64,000 nt of DNA, from positions 145,493-209,492 of the forward strand of contig MU130029.1 in the NCBI GenBank assembly GCA_015039465.1, in the 5' to 3' direction. A program made the translations under genes and the position numbers. Position 1 is the first letter of the stretch, and every line of letters begins with the position of its first letter. The notes under the pieces were generated by a model. The model was not told the DNA's origin. It saw only the letters and a list, made by a program, of their open reading frames with translations, and made no database searches. This document shows positions 11,900 to 23,644 of this stretch, piece after piece. The stretch is from Phlegmacium glaucopus. Its lineage: Eukaryota; Basidiomycota; Agaricomycetes; Agaricales; Cortinariaceae.

Positions 11900-14800
11900 T
11901 CAAGAAGCCGGGACTGTCGACGTCGCAGTAGTCTGAACACCGATATGACTAACAGCAACAGCTCCATCAATGAGCGCTCGAATCTCTGCAATACACTCAT
12001 GCAGTTTCACATGAACCTTCTTCGAATTCTCTAATAAGGGCTTGATATTCTCCGGCGTCATGATCATAGCTTGCTTAGGGTCTGGTAAAGACGACAATGG
12101 AGAAGGCTGGCCTTGAAACCCACTTGGAAGAAGAGAAGCGGCAGCAAGGTGAGGAGGCATCGAACGAACGGAACCTGTTTTGGCATTGACATGAGGAAAT
12201 TTCGTTGATCGAGAAGATGAAGGACGAGAGGAAGAGGCACCCGGGGTACTACTAGAGACAAAGTTAAGGTTAGACGTGTTGAGTAACTTTGATTGACCAG
12301 TTGTTGTCGGCGCCGACTTGGAAGATGATATGCGAAGTGACGCGGGCTCGACATTCGTATGCTGTTGATGCTCTTCAAAATTGGAGTGCCGAGACAGACC
12401 GGAGGGTACATTAGGTGAATGCTGCGGTTGACCATCGCCGCCTCCAGTGCCCCAAATGGATGACTGAGAGGCACTGAAAGACCGCTTTGGTATGATAGAA
12501 TGACGAGCCAAAAACCCTCCTAGACCAGTCGAAGACGATGAAGGAGGAACTGGTGGTGGTGGGAGATGATGGTCGCTGTCATACGATGATTGATGCTGAA
12601 GATAAGGAGAAACCCCAGCCCTCTTCCTATCATCCGCCTTGCTCTTAAACTTATTACGACCTCTAACCGTCGCCGACACGTCATATGGCCCATCTACAGC
12701 TCCAAGCGCCTTGGCAGCTGCAGTTGCAGAAGCAGCATCCAAATCCGACGCCGAATCCATCCTATCCCAATCTTCCTCTTCTTCCCCGCCCGTGCTGTTG
12801 CTATCATCAGCCCTAGTACCAGTGGTAGTGCTACTGCTTTGCGCGGCCGAGAGATCGTGTTCCGAGGCAGCGAATGCGGACGATGATGATCCAGCTGGAT
12901 CTTCAACACCGACACCAACACCAGTATGAACGATTCCACTAGCCGGCCTCGTCTTGCCACTGTTACTATTTCCAATCCTAAAGATGGAAGCCAAACTGGG
13001 ACGACGAGGTGATGGTTTAGGAACTGTGAATGATGAAGGGGTGAATGACGTCGATGAAGGTCCTTTGTTCATCGATTCAGGCCCGGTACTGGAACGACCG
13101 CGACGTCGGATTTGAGATGGAATTCGAGGGATTGGGAGACGGTTCTGCTGCTGCTGCTGCTGCTGAGGCTGAGGCTGAAGCTGATGCTGGACGCTCTTGT
13201 TGTCTATCGAGGACTCCGTACTGAGTGACGAAGTGGAATGCATCGTAGGTACAATAGGTGACAAACGAGCATGATGATGATGGTGGTAATGTTGGCCAGA
13301 CTGCCCTTCATCCACGTTCGCATTCCCAATCTGCGGTTCCTCCACATGACTCTTCTTCAACGACCTCAGTAGATCTCGTATGCCACTCATACCCAACCTC
13401 CCACTCCTTCTTTTCTTCTCCACCTTTCTATCTCTTCTCCCGCTTTCATCCACGACTTCACTCTCCTGCTCCTCCGACAACGTAATCGTGCTATTCCTCG
13501 CATCACCCCATCTCCAATCCCGATTAACCAATCGAGAACGTAATGATGGATAATAAGGAGATGACGCTGGCGCGGTATCTTCCACAAGTGGAATGGAAGC
13601 AAGAAGTGGCGGTAGACCCAAACCTCCCTCGTCATCACCGGAGGCAGTGGCTACATTGTTATTCAGGATTTCGCGGAGAAGCACAAGTTGACGTTGACTG
13701 AGGTCATGTCTACCTGTTGAAGCACGCCAGGACGTACTCGGCGGACTTGCAAGCGGTGGACCACTGTTGGTAGCAATGGTTGCCTGCATACCGCCAGGCA
13801 TGCTGCTAGAGCCCGTGATGGGAACGAAAACTGAGGAAGGTTGTGATTGAACTTGAGTTTCAGTTTCATGATGCGCTGGTGGTGGCGGCGGCGTTGTCGA
13901 GTGTTTAGGTTCATCACCAGCTAACGTGATAGCTCTCTCCCTTCCTTTCAAACTAGACATCTTTCCTTCTCCAGTACCAGCCAAATGCGGCTGAATCACA
14001 GGCGCCGATACACTCGTCGTGGCAGCCGAAGGCGGAGCAGACATCACCACATCGCCTCCGCCACTTCCACTACCCAACTCAATAAGCAACTCAGCGCACT
14101 CCCACGAAATCCTATACTTGGAAGTGATCTTCCAAAACGCCTCTACAAGACTTTTATACGCCGCTTGTGAAGATGTAATCGCAAGATCCAAAGAGCTTGA
14201 ATCAACAGCGGCCTCGGGTACGTGTATAGTTGACCCAGCGGTAGGATTGGTATTGGATCTACCACGCGTTTTAGGTCTTGGTTTCAGTTGGGTGAAGAAA
14301 TTCGGAGAGGTAGTTTGTGGAACAACAGGAGGAGGTGATGTTTCAACTGGTCGTTGAACACGTTGGTGTAGTTGAATATGGGTATCAAGTAACGCTTGCA
14401 CTTCTATGACGAGGGTATTATACGTGGTTTGAAGTTCCTTTAATTCTACAACAATGTTAGACCACTTGAAAAACAAAAAGGAACAAGGAAAACTCACGTT
14501 CCACATTACTGGCAAACTCTCTAACCATCCCCAAATCTCTCCTCAACCCAACCTGAGCTTGACTGATCCTAGCAGGGATCTTCAAGTCACCTAATGAATT
14601 CCGTCTCGGTAACCCTCCTGCACCTGCACCTGCACCTGCACTGCCATTTCCGCTCGCCAACGACAACCCAGCACTTTCATCACCAGCAACAACAACATTA
14701 ACAGCAGTCGAACGACCCAACGAAACCGATTGCTGAGACTGCGAGGGAGATTTTCCAGGAGACAATTTACTAGGCGATAACGGCGGTAGCGGCAGTATAC

Positions 14801-17800
14801 TCCCAGCCCCACCTCGGGTAGGCGTAAAAAACACTGAAGTAGAAGGCATACCAACCAAACCCTCCAATTCTAATCCTTCAACAAATTCGTTAGTCGTATA
14901 TGCTCTAGAACGTCTTTGGATATGCCTTTTAGTCGTAGTACGTGGTGGTGATGGAGGTTGTAATTCAATGGGAGGTAGGAGAGGCATAGCCGGAAGAGGG
15001 GGTTGTTGTTGTGATGATACCGCCGCCATTGCTGCTGCTACTGTCGCGCGGGTGGGTGTTTTAGGAATAGGAATGTCGTTTTCTTCAGATAGATCAGAGG
15101 GTTCTCGTTCTTGTTGAATATCAAGACTAGCTTTCGGAACTCTATCTCTAGAAAGTTCTTGAGATTCTTCTGATTTCCTTGGTTTAGATTTAGATTTGGA
15201 TAAGGTTCGTCGTCTTCTTTTGGTAGAAGATGATATCGATGGAGGTCGAGAATTTGAACCTGGGCGTGATCTAACAGGTGTAGGAGAAGAAGAAGCAAGA
15301 TCGCCAGAACTACCAGTATTTGGGGAAGATAAAGAAGCTGCTCTTCGAAGATCAACAGCTGAGACGTCGGATGAAGTATATCGTTGACCGGAACCCGGAT
15401 TCGTCGTCGAATGGATCCTCAATGATACTTGACTCGCAGAAGCCAAAACAGGAGGTAGCGAACACGGTAACGGAGGGATACGAGCAGGAGAACCGCCACC
15501 GGCACCACCAATGAAACCACCACCACTCTTAGTCTTCTTATGTCTCCCAACCACACCAACAGAAACCAAACTTATCCGACGAACACTACCCATAAATGAA
15601 CGTGAACCTTCTTTTTCTTTCGGATGGTGGGGTTGATGGTAGTCTTCGTTCTCTTTTTCTTTTTCCTTGTCCTTTTCTCGTACTCCGTCCTTGTCCTTGT
15701 CTCGATCCATCAAAAATCGAGATAAAGATCGTCGTCGACTCCTCGTTTCATTCTTGGGATTTTCACTCCCATCAGATTCATCTACGCCACCTCCACCAGC
15801 ACGCCCCAAACCCAATCCAGCATACCTATCATGCAACACATCTTTCTGATTCTGAGCCCTCCCAACCCATTCTTGCTTTCCTTTCTCAGATTCCATGTCC
15901 TCATCCCCTTCCCTTCTGCCATTCCGACCCACAACTTCATTTTCACCACCTCCATGTCCACCAAACCCCCTCCCAAGATGAACGAACCCAAAACTTTTCC
16001 TTTTCACCAATTTCGTAGGTGTAGTCGTTGGTGTCAAGGTCGGAAGTTTTGGATTTCCAGTAGCAGAACCATCATCCCCACTGGCAGATGTAACATCTTT
16101 CCCTCCCTTCCTCCTCTTCCCGCTCAAAGCACTTTCTTCACGTTCGCTCAAATCCGTCCGACTTCCATTAGGCGTTCTAGTTGAGTAGAGGTTGGCGTTG
16201 GGTGCACCATTTGGGTTTCCAGTTAAGTTTCCAGGTTGGTTTGTAATTTCATCTCCATCTCGTCCACTCCTGACCCTACTCCTACTCCCACTCCTCCTGG
16301 ACCTAACGACTCCATTTGGCGGCGAAGAAGAGGTAGATCCCAATTCACTGTTCGCATTGGTGGCAGTGGTATCGTTGCTACTCTTGCTAGCAGTCCGAAA
16401 AAACCAATTGGAAGAGGAAACCGCACGTTGTTGAGGTGTTGGATGGGAAGAGTCGGAATGTGGATGAAGAGGGGGTAGCGCAGGGGGTAGAGGAAGTGGA
16501 GGAAGTGGAGGGTGGTGTTGATGTTGGTGGTAAGACAACGAGGATGAAGCACGAGGCGTCAATCGAGGATCAAATTCATCCCGACGATCTATAGAAAAAA
16601 CAAAGGATGATCAGTTTCTGATTGTTTTCTCAAAACAAAAAAAACGAGAGCGAAAAAATGACATGAATAGCACAATGGACAGTGAAGTACAAATCGTAGC
16701 GCTCCTTATGTCAGCCTCGCGATGACAAGGGGGAAAAATCGCGAACATAAAGGAAAAAAAGGGCGAAAAAGAAAACCAGCAACTTACCACTCGAAATAAC
16801 ATCTGCTGGTGTGGTACTCCCACCTCTCCTTCTCCCCTTACTTGGTGTGGGTAAATAAGAGACGATCGACGTCAAATGGGACTGTGCTTGGGTATGGGCA
16901 TCTTGTTCAGCTCGTATTCCTAGAAGAAAAGAAAATGGTTAGATCATAGCGATGGAGCAATATAAGAGTTTTAAAACAAAGGACATGCTGTCATCAAAGC
17001 AACCAAGAAACCTCTGTCTTCTGAACAAAGAAAAGAAAAGAAAGGTAACCCACCTGTGGTATCAGCGGGTGTTGTACTATCACCTCTCTTTCTCCTTCTC
17101 GGGTCCCATTTACTGACGGGTTCACGTTCAATGGGAGATTCTGGATTGTTAAAGGAGTGTTAGTGAATGAAGGAGAAACGGAGAAAGACGCGTTATATGC
17201 GGTCCTTCGTCATATACATACCATTAGCTATAGCTGTAGTATCAGCCGGAGTGGTACTATCCCCTCTTTTCCTCCTCACACCCCAACTCTTAACACTGCC
17301 AATACGACTTAGTAGAGCAGCGCCTTTCGTCGGTGTAGGCGGGATAGAAACAGGTCCGCTTGAAGACCCAATCGAAGTATCAGCAGCAGCAGCAGCAGCA
17401 GGGACGAGTGGCGGGCGTTCATCAACAGAGGAAAGGTCTGATCGACTGGATACCTCTATTCTCCGCATGGCAAAGTCCGGTGCAGGTCGTGGTAAATCAG
17501 GTTGAACATCGATATCCGAAAAAGAGGGCCTTTGCTGTGTAGAGGGCATATCAGCCAGTTCGAAGACGCCTTGAGGTTTTGGTCTACTCTTCTTTCTCAA
17601 CCGGCGTCCCTTGTGGATAGGAGGAGAGGGAGGGATCAGGGCAAAAGCACTGGTAGGACGGAGGTGTGTTGTAGATGAATAGGTATGGATAGTAGTTGGC
17701 ACTGAGAACACGGAAGAATTAGGCGAGCGGGGTGGAAGAGGGAGAGGAGTCGAGAGTCTAGCAAGAGCCGCTCGACGAGATTTAGCAGTCACTGTACGGT

Positions 17801-18101
17801 CTTCCTCAGCGAAAAAGCCAAATTCAGCGCTGTCATCCTCTTCATCTTCATCATCCCAACTCTCCTCTACATGTCGTTGAATTATCTTTTTTTGAGGCGA
17901 CTGTCGCGAATCTTCAAAATCATCATCCCAATTCTCAGTAGCACTAGTAGCAGTGGTAGCAGTGGTAGCAGTCGATATCTTCCTTCTCTCTACTTGAAAT
18001 TCAAAATCATCGTCCCAATTCTCAGAGACTTCTATATCATGATTTAGAGAAAAGTTACTCGAAAGAAAAAAACCAGTAGTAATACCTTGAAGGGTAGCCA
18101 T
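11900..18101 (-). CDS. Large Byr4/Bfa1-like cytokinesis regulator candidate, five exons
   Basis: Exons on the minus strand: 18101-17222, 17140-17054, 16919-16788, 16588-14498 and 14445-11900; all introns are GT-AG and the sum is exactly in frame (1,911 residues). The N terminus has repeated acidic boxes, ENWDDDFEF, ENWDDDFED and ESWDDEDEED, resembling those of Byr4/Bfa1 proteins, which with Cdc16/Bub2 form the GAP for the Spg1/Tem1 GTPase that times septation at the spindle pole. The middle is long, Ser/Pro-rich and probably disordered, with a poly-Gln tract (about 13147-13165) and a poly-Ala tract. A helical stretch spans the exon 4/5 junction (ELKELQTTYNTLVIEVQALLD). The C terminus is another helix (SKKVHVKLHECIAEIRALI). 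The motif RRKRGDSTTPADTT recurs at three consecutive exon ends. The family call rests on the acidic boxes and overall layout, so it is tentative; the gene model itself is strong. Confidence 0.6.
16788..17222 (-). repeat. Exon-end repeat encoding a RRKRGDSTTPADTT-type motif
   Basis: Three successive exons of the large gene end with closely related coding words: WGVRRKRGDSTTPADTT (exon 1, ending at 17222), DPRRRKRGDSTTPADTT (exon 2, 17054-17140) and KGRRRGGSTTPADV (exon 3, 16788-16919). The short exons 2 and 3 look like duplicates of the end of exon 1 with their splice donors. The motif is basic followed by Ser/Thr-Pro, so phosphorylation is conceivable (inference). Confidence 0.7.
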
Positions 18102-20007
18102 GGTGGCACAGTCCTCGAGTCGTTATCGTGTTCATTCAACGTTATATCGATCTTTTGACGCGTCGTATTCGTGTAATTTCGTCTGATATCTGTTCTCTAC
18201 GTGAAGTTGGTCTGTTGGTTGGTAGGGGTAGTAGTCAAGATGGTCGCCGTTTGTTTGCTGGCTTTGTTTTTCTGGGGTTTCCCGTGACTATGCCTGCAAG
18301 TGGGTTAGGGTTACAACGCAAGCACTTCTTCAGTGAATGCCTTTAATTAGAGCTCTTCAATACTCAAGTTCGTAGATATAATCTAATCAACCAACCCTTC
18401 AGAGCCACATGTTCTGCCTCGAGGCCTTACACTAGCTTTTTGAGGCGGTGAGTTTGATGGGGTCCACGGTGACGGGAGAAAGCGGGGACTGCCGTATTGT
18501 ATACGTATGTAGCGTAATTGGAACCCCCATTTTCTTCATTGTATTCTTTCATCAATTGGCAGAAGAATATTACAAGTCAAAAAAATCGAATAAAAATACA
18601 CCGCTACTTGTCGTGAATCGCCAACTTGTCAAAAAAAAAATGAGAGCCGGCGATGATATTTTCCTTTCAAAAACCGGGAAATGGAGAAAAAAGAAAAAAA
18701 AAATACCACGGCTCCGTGCAGTTTGGTTCTATTTCTCATCTTGTTCATGAGAAATAGAACGAGAAATAGGATCACACATAAAAAAAATGAAAAAAACGGC
18801 TCTGCATAAGTACTCTGAGTTACCCGTCTTTATGTTCAACACGGCGGTGCGATCACAAAGACTAACACAATCTGGAGGCTACATCATTATCTTAGGGGCA
18901 ACAACCTTCTTTTGTGGCCCGGTAGAATCCAGATACAAAAACCTAGACACAGCTGGAAAGCAACAGTATTACAAAATATATAGGGTATTACGAATATGTA
19001 GCACAGAGGTGATGGCCCGTGGACGACCTACAGTAACATGAATCTCACATAATTTTCAATGATAGTGGTTACATAAATCAGATACGAAGTTCGGAACCTC
19101 CACCCCCACGCACTCTCCACCCCCACGAACTTTGACATCCTCAGAAGGTACTGGAGCAGCAGACACAATGACTATCATTGGGGGAGAGAAATCAGTAAGA
19201 AAACACAAAAAGAGATGTCTCTTGAACAACACACTGCAGCAAAAGATTGAAGTTGCGTTTGTCTGGTTTCAAAGAAAGGCAAGGGCAAGTAGTAGGGAAA
19301 TGACTAAATCTCGGAAATAAGAGGATAGAGTGTGCGAACCTTCTTTTATGCTATGTACCGTAATCTTATATGCACAAAAAACCAGATCATGCGCTGGTCT
19401 ATATCTTATCATAAAAACATCCAGAAGTCTTTGGGAGACCGGCGATGGACCCTGCTTTCTTCAATCGTTTTGCTGTTACTTTTCGTGTATAACGAATGTT
19501 AAGCGTCATCATCCTGGTGGGTTCAGGGGCAGCTGGTCAGATTTCGGCACCCAGGAATCGTTTACGCGGGCAACCTTACAGTTGTTCCGAAAAGTCCAAA
19601 ACAAGAAAAAACATTGAATTCCAAGAATAAAGCGATTCGGGATGGGAATCGTAGTCGACGGGCAGTACTTCATACTAATCACTCCCATTTTTGCATGATG
19701 TCCAGGAGAGACTGAGTTCGGACAACCCGACATCCCGTGGAAAACCCATTCGTCCGTTGAACAGTGGCACTTGTCACGAAGGATAATGGGTACTTAACCA
19801 GATTCGTCTTGTCTGGCGGGTTTGAGTGTTCAGATATCGCACCCAGTTCGTGAATATAACCCATAAATTGGATAATTAGACATAAAAATAAACGGGAGCC
19901 CCAATGACTAGCTCCCACATTCGGGACCTAAAACATTGGTTGGCAGAGTAGAAAAGTGACATCACCAAGATAAACTCGACGTACTGCACTTGAATAAAAA
20001 ATGTGAT
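18102..20007. other. Long intergenic region
   Basis: This is the upstream side of the large minus-strand gene. No family is recognisable in any frame. It is A-rich around 18560-18720 and C-rich (CACCCCCAC twice) around 19100-19130. One perfect hairpin is listed separately. Long-range promoters or an unannotated non-coding RNA cannot be excluded. Confidence 0.3.
18726..18760. repeat. Perfect 14-base inverted repeat (hairpin)
   Basis: GTTCTATTTCTCAT at 18726-18739 and its exact complement at 18747-18760 are separated by 7 bases. It lies in intergenic sequence about 600 bases upstream of the Byr4-like gene. Function unknown. Confidence 0.8.
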
Positions 20008-20439
20008 TCAATCCCCATAGAACCGATGCCACTCGGGGTCTCGTGTGATCTCTAGGGCTTCCTTGATTTTGTCTATGAGCTCTCTGGGAGGAGGGGTTGC
20101 AGTGTCGCGCGAAATATTATCCGCAAGAGTGAGACACCAATCCTCCTCGTGCCGACGAGGACCGCTATAGTAAGTGACGATGTGTCTAGTTGTCCGTCGC
20201 CATAGGCGATAGCAGCGGGTGAACAGGGGACCCATTGATCTCCTAATATAGTGCCGCAAAATTTCCTTATCGTCCGTGACGCCAAAATGCTGCTGTCCCC
20301 ATTCTACCAGCTCCTTGTGGGAAAAAGTAAATCCATAAATCATGCGTCGCTGGGCACGTCTCTTGGGCACGACTCGTTGCATGGAGGAATCAGCCGCAGG
20401 CGGGACAACCGAAGTGGTGATGGAGCTAGTGGTGGCCAT
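20008..20439 (-). CDS. Small hypothetical protein
   Basis: An open frame of 143 residues starting MATTSSITTSVVPPAADSS. I chose the ATG at 20437-20439 because the preceding bases (TTTATTTGCAG) look like an intron acceptor or leader rather than coding sequence; a longer frame starts at 20526. The C-terminal half is well-mixed and helix-prone (HKELVEWGQQHFGVTDDKEI ... ELIDKIKEALEITRDPEW) and looks like real protein. The middle is basic (RVVPKRRAQRRM). I do not recognise the family. It stands alone on this strand, about 1 kb from the retroelement. Confidence 0.45.
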   Translation of the reverse strand: MATTSSITTSVVPPAADSSMQRVVPKRRAQRRMIYGFTFSHKELVEWGQQHFGVTDDKEILRHYIRRSMGPLFTRCYRLWRRTTRHIVTYYSGPRRHEEDWCLTLADNISRDTATPPPRELIDKIKEALEITRDPEWHRFYGD

Positions 20440-20820
20440 CCCAAAGACTGCAAATAAATATGAAGAAGATGAGTGCGATGTAGATATTACGCAAGGAAGG
20501 AGAAGCACCTGATGGTTCGCGTTCAAAACATGTATGTGATGGTTGAAATAAAACCGTTGAGTTGCTTATGTAATGTAGTTGGAATCATCTCATCTACGCA
20601 AAGTCGGCGCGATTGTCCTTGAAGTTTGCAATATTGAACGTTTCTACCTCTAGTTTACAAGCGAGCGTTCTCGATGCCTCCCAGGTCCTTCCCTCTTAGC
20701 CTAAAAGCCCGATTGATGAAATCCGCCTGCAGCTCCTCTCGTTATATAATCCACGTAACATCGAGAATCCTTGGTACAGTCTCTGGACCATAGAGCTTCT
20801 GAAATTGGCAGAATCCTTCA

Positions 20821-21195
20821 ATGATATCATCATCGTTCCACAGTGTGCGTTATGGTACACGCCACCCGAAGAGGAGCTTCGATATTGAGTCCATCGAGGA
20901 AGTTGATGAGGATGCTGCCAGCGAAGGTGACGATCAGGATGAACGTGGCGACGAGAGAGGATACAAGCCCGATGAGGCCAACGACGACTTGGATTTATTC
21001 AGGGAACCCGATGAGAGTTCCACCGCTACCACGCATGAGGAACCAGAGATCTCGAACCGCCCGGACATCGAACAAGATCCTGACATATCATCCGCCGAAT
21101 CGCTGTGTACTATTCCTTGGCGCAGGTACGAGCGTCGGGCAGGTTACAAAATAATCCGTGAGTGCTGCCCTCTTGTTGTAGAAATTCCACGATGA
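20821..21195 (+). CDS. Acidic hypothetical open frame, possibly a gene fragment
   Basis: A 124-codon frame that is rich in Asp and Glu (VDEDAASEGDDQDERGDERG) and ends CCPLVVEIPR. The low-complexity acidic composition makes it a weak coding call; a competing frame overlaps it. It ends just before two inverted repeats at the edge of the DIRS-like element. It could be a relic of a host exon. Confidence 0.25.
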   Translation: MISSSFHSVRYGTRHPKRSFDIESIEEVDEDAASEGDDQDERGDERGYKPDEANDDLDLFREPDESSTATTHEEPEISNRPDIEQDPDISSAESLCTIPWRRYERRAGYKIIRECCPLVVEIPR

Positions 21196-21224
21196 GCTAG
21201 CCCGAGGAACGAGGGCTAGCTCAT
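21192..21224. repeat. Perfect 12-base hairpin upstream of the DIRS-like element
   Basis: ATGAGCTAGCCC at 21192-21203 and its complement at 21213-21224 flank a 9-base loop. It could be part of the retroelement terminus, a small insertion or a transcription-end hairpin. Confidence 0.75.
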
Positions 21225-21242
21225 TATCGGATAAGATAACGC

Positions 21243-21352
21243 CCGCGTCAGAACAGCTTCTTCCTTTGAAAATCATATGCGTAAATAATGAATAAATTTG
21301 ATTGCTATAGGGAGTGCTTCTCCCCATCGCTTTGGATCTGGTTCTGACGCGG
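21243..21352. repeat. 12-base inverted repeat pair CCGCGTCAGAAC
   Basis: CCGCGTCAGAAC at 21243-21254 and its exact complement at 21341-21352 enclose about 86 AT-rich bases. The pair lies just before the gag start at 21467, so it may belong to the DIRS-like element's left end. No target duplication was found. Confidence 0.6.
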
Positions 21353-21466
21353 AAAAAAACCATTTACGAACCCTCACAAAGTTTTTTCAAGTTTTAAAGC
21401 TTATAACCAACCTTCCACTACCTTCATACACACTCTCACATTTTTTCCCGTCTTTTCCTTGAAAGA

Positions 21467-23644
21467 ATGGTCCAAAACACTAACGATGGAGAAACTCCAG
21501 TCTTACCAGTCTTACCAAATTTACCAGTAGTAGTACAACGCCGTCCGCGCACACATACCTCTCCCACCGTCATCCAAATGCTCAGAAATCTCTCCTTAGC
21601 ATCTATCTTACAGAAAAACAAGAAGATTGAGGCTGATAACGACGCCAGGGCACTCCTGACCTTGGCGCACGCAGAGGATCCTGTTGCCAATCCTGCACCC
21701 GGATCAGAGACGGCATCGCTCGTCACTATCGAACCTGAAAATCTTAGTCGCCTGAAGGTCCCATCCTTCTACAACTCCTTCCGTGAATGGATCTATCCCA
21801 GTTTAGCTAATCGCCTCGCGGACGAAGAACTAAAAGACAGGGAGGAAAAGTTAAAACGAAAAGGGGCTTCTGAATAGGACCCCGGATAATGGCAGGTGCG
21901 CCCTGATACCCATCCGGACAGATTTTTTAGAAATTTTGAAAACGGCCGGGAGCCAATCCGGACAAAATCGACCCAAATTTCGAAAAGGCCACGGGCCTTC
22001 ATCCGGACAGAAATTTGATTTCACTATGTAGCCAGGTCCCAGTCCGGACATAAGTCAATCTACCAGTTCCGCGCCAAATGTTGAGTGCAACTGTGCTCGT
22101 GACTTGCGGGTTCGAACACGCCTTGCAACATATTTTCTGAATGTTTCTCATCTTATGCTGTTTGGACTTGTGTAGTATATCCCATGTTTTTTTGCACGAG
22201 TGAGAAACCATGGGATCTAACTCGATTTCGCACCCTCCAAAAGGCAGACAAGCAACTGCAAGAGGCATTGAAGCTTTCTCGAAAGCGAGGTGGAAATCTG
22301 ATGGTGAAGATTAGTAAAGATTAGCTACGATGTTGAATACACATGGCTAGTCTATATCATAGCTGGTGTTCTTGAGTATTATTTAGCTTAATACCTCATT
22401 TTTCTACCTCGTCTGCGGCGATTTTCAGGCCAGATCCCACCGATCCGGACAAAAATTAGCAAAAAATAGGCTGGGCACGGGGGTCCGGACAAATTTTGCA
22501 AATTTTGGGGAGGCTAGGAGCAATCCGGACAAATATCTGGGACCTCTGTCCGGACGAAAAGTGCCTTTCTAGGATCAGGCCTCCCTTACCATTATCCGGG
22601 GTCCTTTCTGAATCCGCTGATGGGCAGTCGGCCGAAGAGGTCATTCGCGCTAAGAGGCGATGCATGGACGGCAGTAACCAGGTGGAAAGAATCATGGGGG
22701 CTTTCATCCCGCTGGAATTTGCGCAGAGTCTTTTTGACACTGAGCTGCACGTTGCGGTACCTCTTCCATTCTTTTTGAACAAGAACTTACAAATTTTGGT
22801 TGACGAAGCATCGACCCTCCCAACCATAAAATCCAATCCGTTACCGGGCGAGACAAAAGGCACATATATTCTCGACATTGAGAAGCTTTCAGTCCGGTTT
22901 GGAAAGGAGCTCTCTCTTACCTGTAGCCAGTGGTCCGAAGCCGCCCTTAATATGTTCAAATTCCAACAGGCGCGTGACAAGAAGGGTGACGACGGGCAGC
23001 ATGCGGCATGGTTTGATGAACATTTCAATTTCTTTAATGTACACAGGGAGAGAGACGAACTTTATGATGCCTGGAAGGTCGTTGAGCTGCGACTTCGTAA
23101 AGAACACCGTAGCTTGAAGACATTATTCAACTCGGGTGACCATGACGATGCCTTCAGGGAAGCGGCGTCCAGCCATAGGCTCAGGCTGGAATTCCAGGGC
23201 CTTCTCACAGCCTGTCAGGCACCGAAATTCCCACCGAATGGCAACCGTGGTTTTGGCAATGTCAACAAGACCTTTTCGAAAATATTCCCTCGCCCCCAGT
23301 CCAACTCACACCCCTTTCCATCAGGCAGCGGGAAGTCAAGCTTCTCTAATTCCAACTGCCTCATCTGCGCAGAGAGAGGCCACAACGTCTTTTCACACCA
23401 GGACTCACAAGTACAGGTCAAGTTCCCTGACGGCAAACCAGCATGGTCAAAATGCACATCCCGAGGTCTCGTCACCCCCGACAACCGCCCTCTCTGTGTT
23501 AACTGGAACGTTCGTGGCAGCCGTGCAGGCCCCGGCTCTTGCACCCATCCCAAGGACGAACGCGCCCACCAATGCTCCTTCTGCGGGGCCAAGGAGCACT
23601 ATGCTCTTTCCTGGACCTGCCGTGCCAGCTCCTCCCTCGCTTGA
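21467..23644 (+). pseudogene. DIRS-like retroelement gag, split by a MITE
   Basis: Nucleocapsid-type protein of a tyrosine-recombinase retroelement. The first part (21467-21875) begins MVQNTNDGETPV. The second part resumes at 22614 in the same frame: GASE then SADGQSAEEVIRAKRR after removing the insertion and one 8-base duplication. The C terminus has Cys/His clusters, CLICAERGHNVFSH and CSFCGAKEHYALSWTC, as in gag-like proteins of agaricomycete retroelements. The stop at 23642-23644 overlaps the start of the pol frame. Without the insertion the protein would be about 480 residues. Apart from the MITE the frame is clean, so the element was recently active. Confidence 0.85.
21876..22605. mobile_element. 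730-base MITE inside the gag gene, TCCGGACA subterminal repeats
   Basis: Ends AGGACCCCGGATAATGG ... CCATTATCCGGGGTCCT are inverted. The exact 8-base target duplication TTCTGAAT lies at 21868-21875 and 22606-22613. About eight copies of (A/G/C)TCCGGACA cluster in the two subterminal 200-base zones (four on each side), as expected of transposase-binding sites. There is no coding capacity. The 8-base duplication fits hAT or another 8-base superfamily; the ends do not match a hAT consensus well, so the superfamily is open. Confidence 0.9.

Noticed and set aside
12590..12929. Plus-strand frames antisense to the large gene
   Set aside because: Low-complexity Ser/Pro coding on the minus strand opens antisense frames; no independent evidence.
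22105..22125. GGTTCGAA word resembling a tRNA B box
   Set aside because: No A box at the right spacing and no cloverleaf; it lies inside a MITE.
23136..23600. Upstream extension of the pol frame as protein
   Set aside because: It overlaps the gag coding region in another frame and lacks conserved sequence; the ATG at 23601 is a better start.
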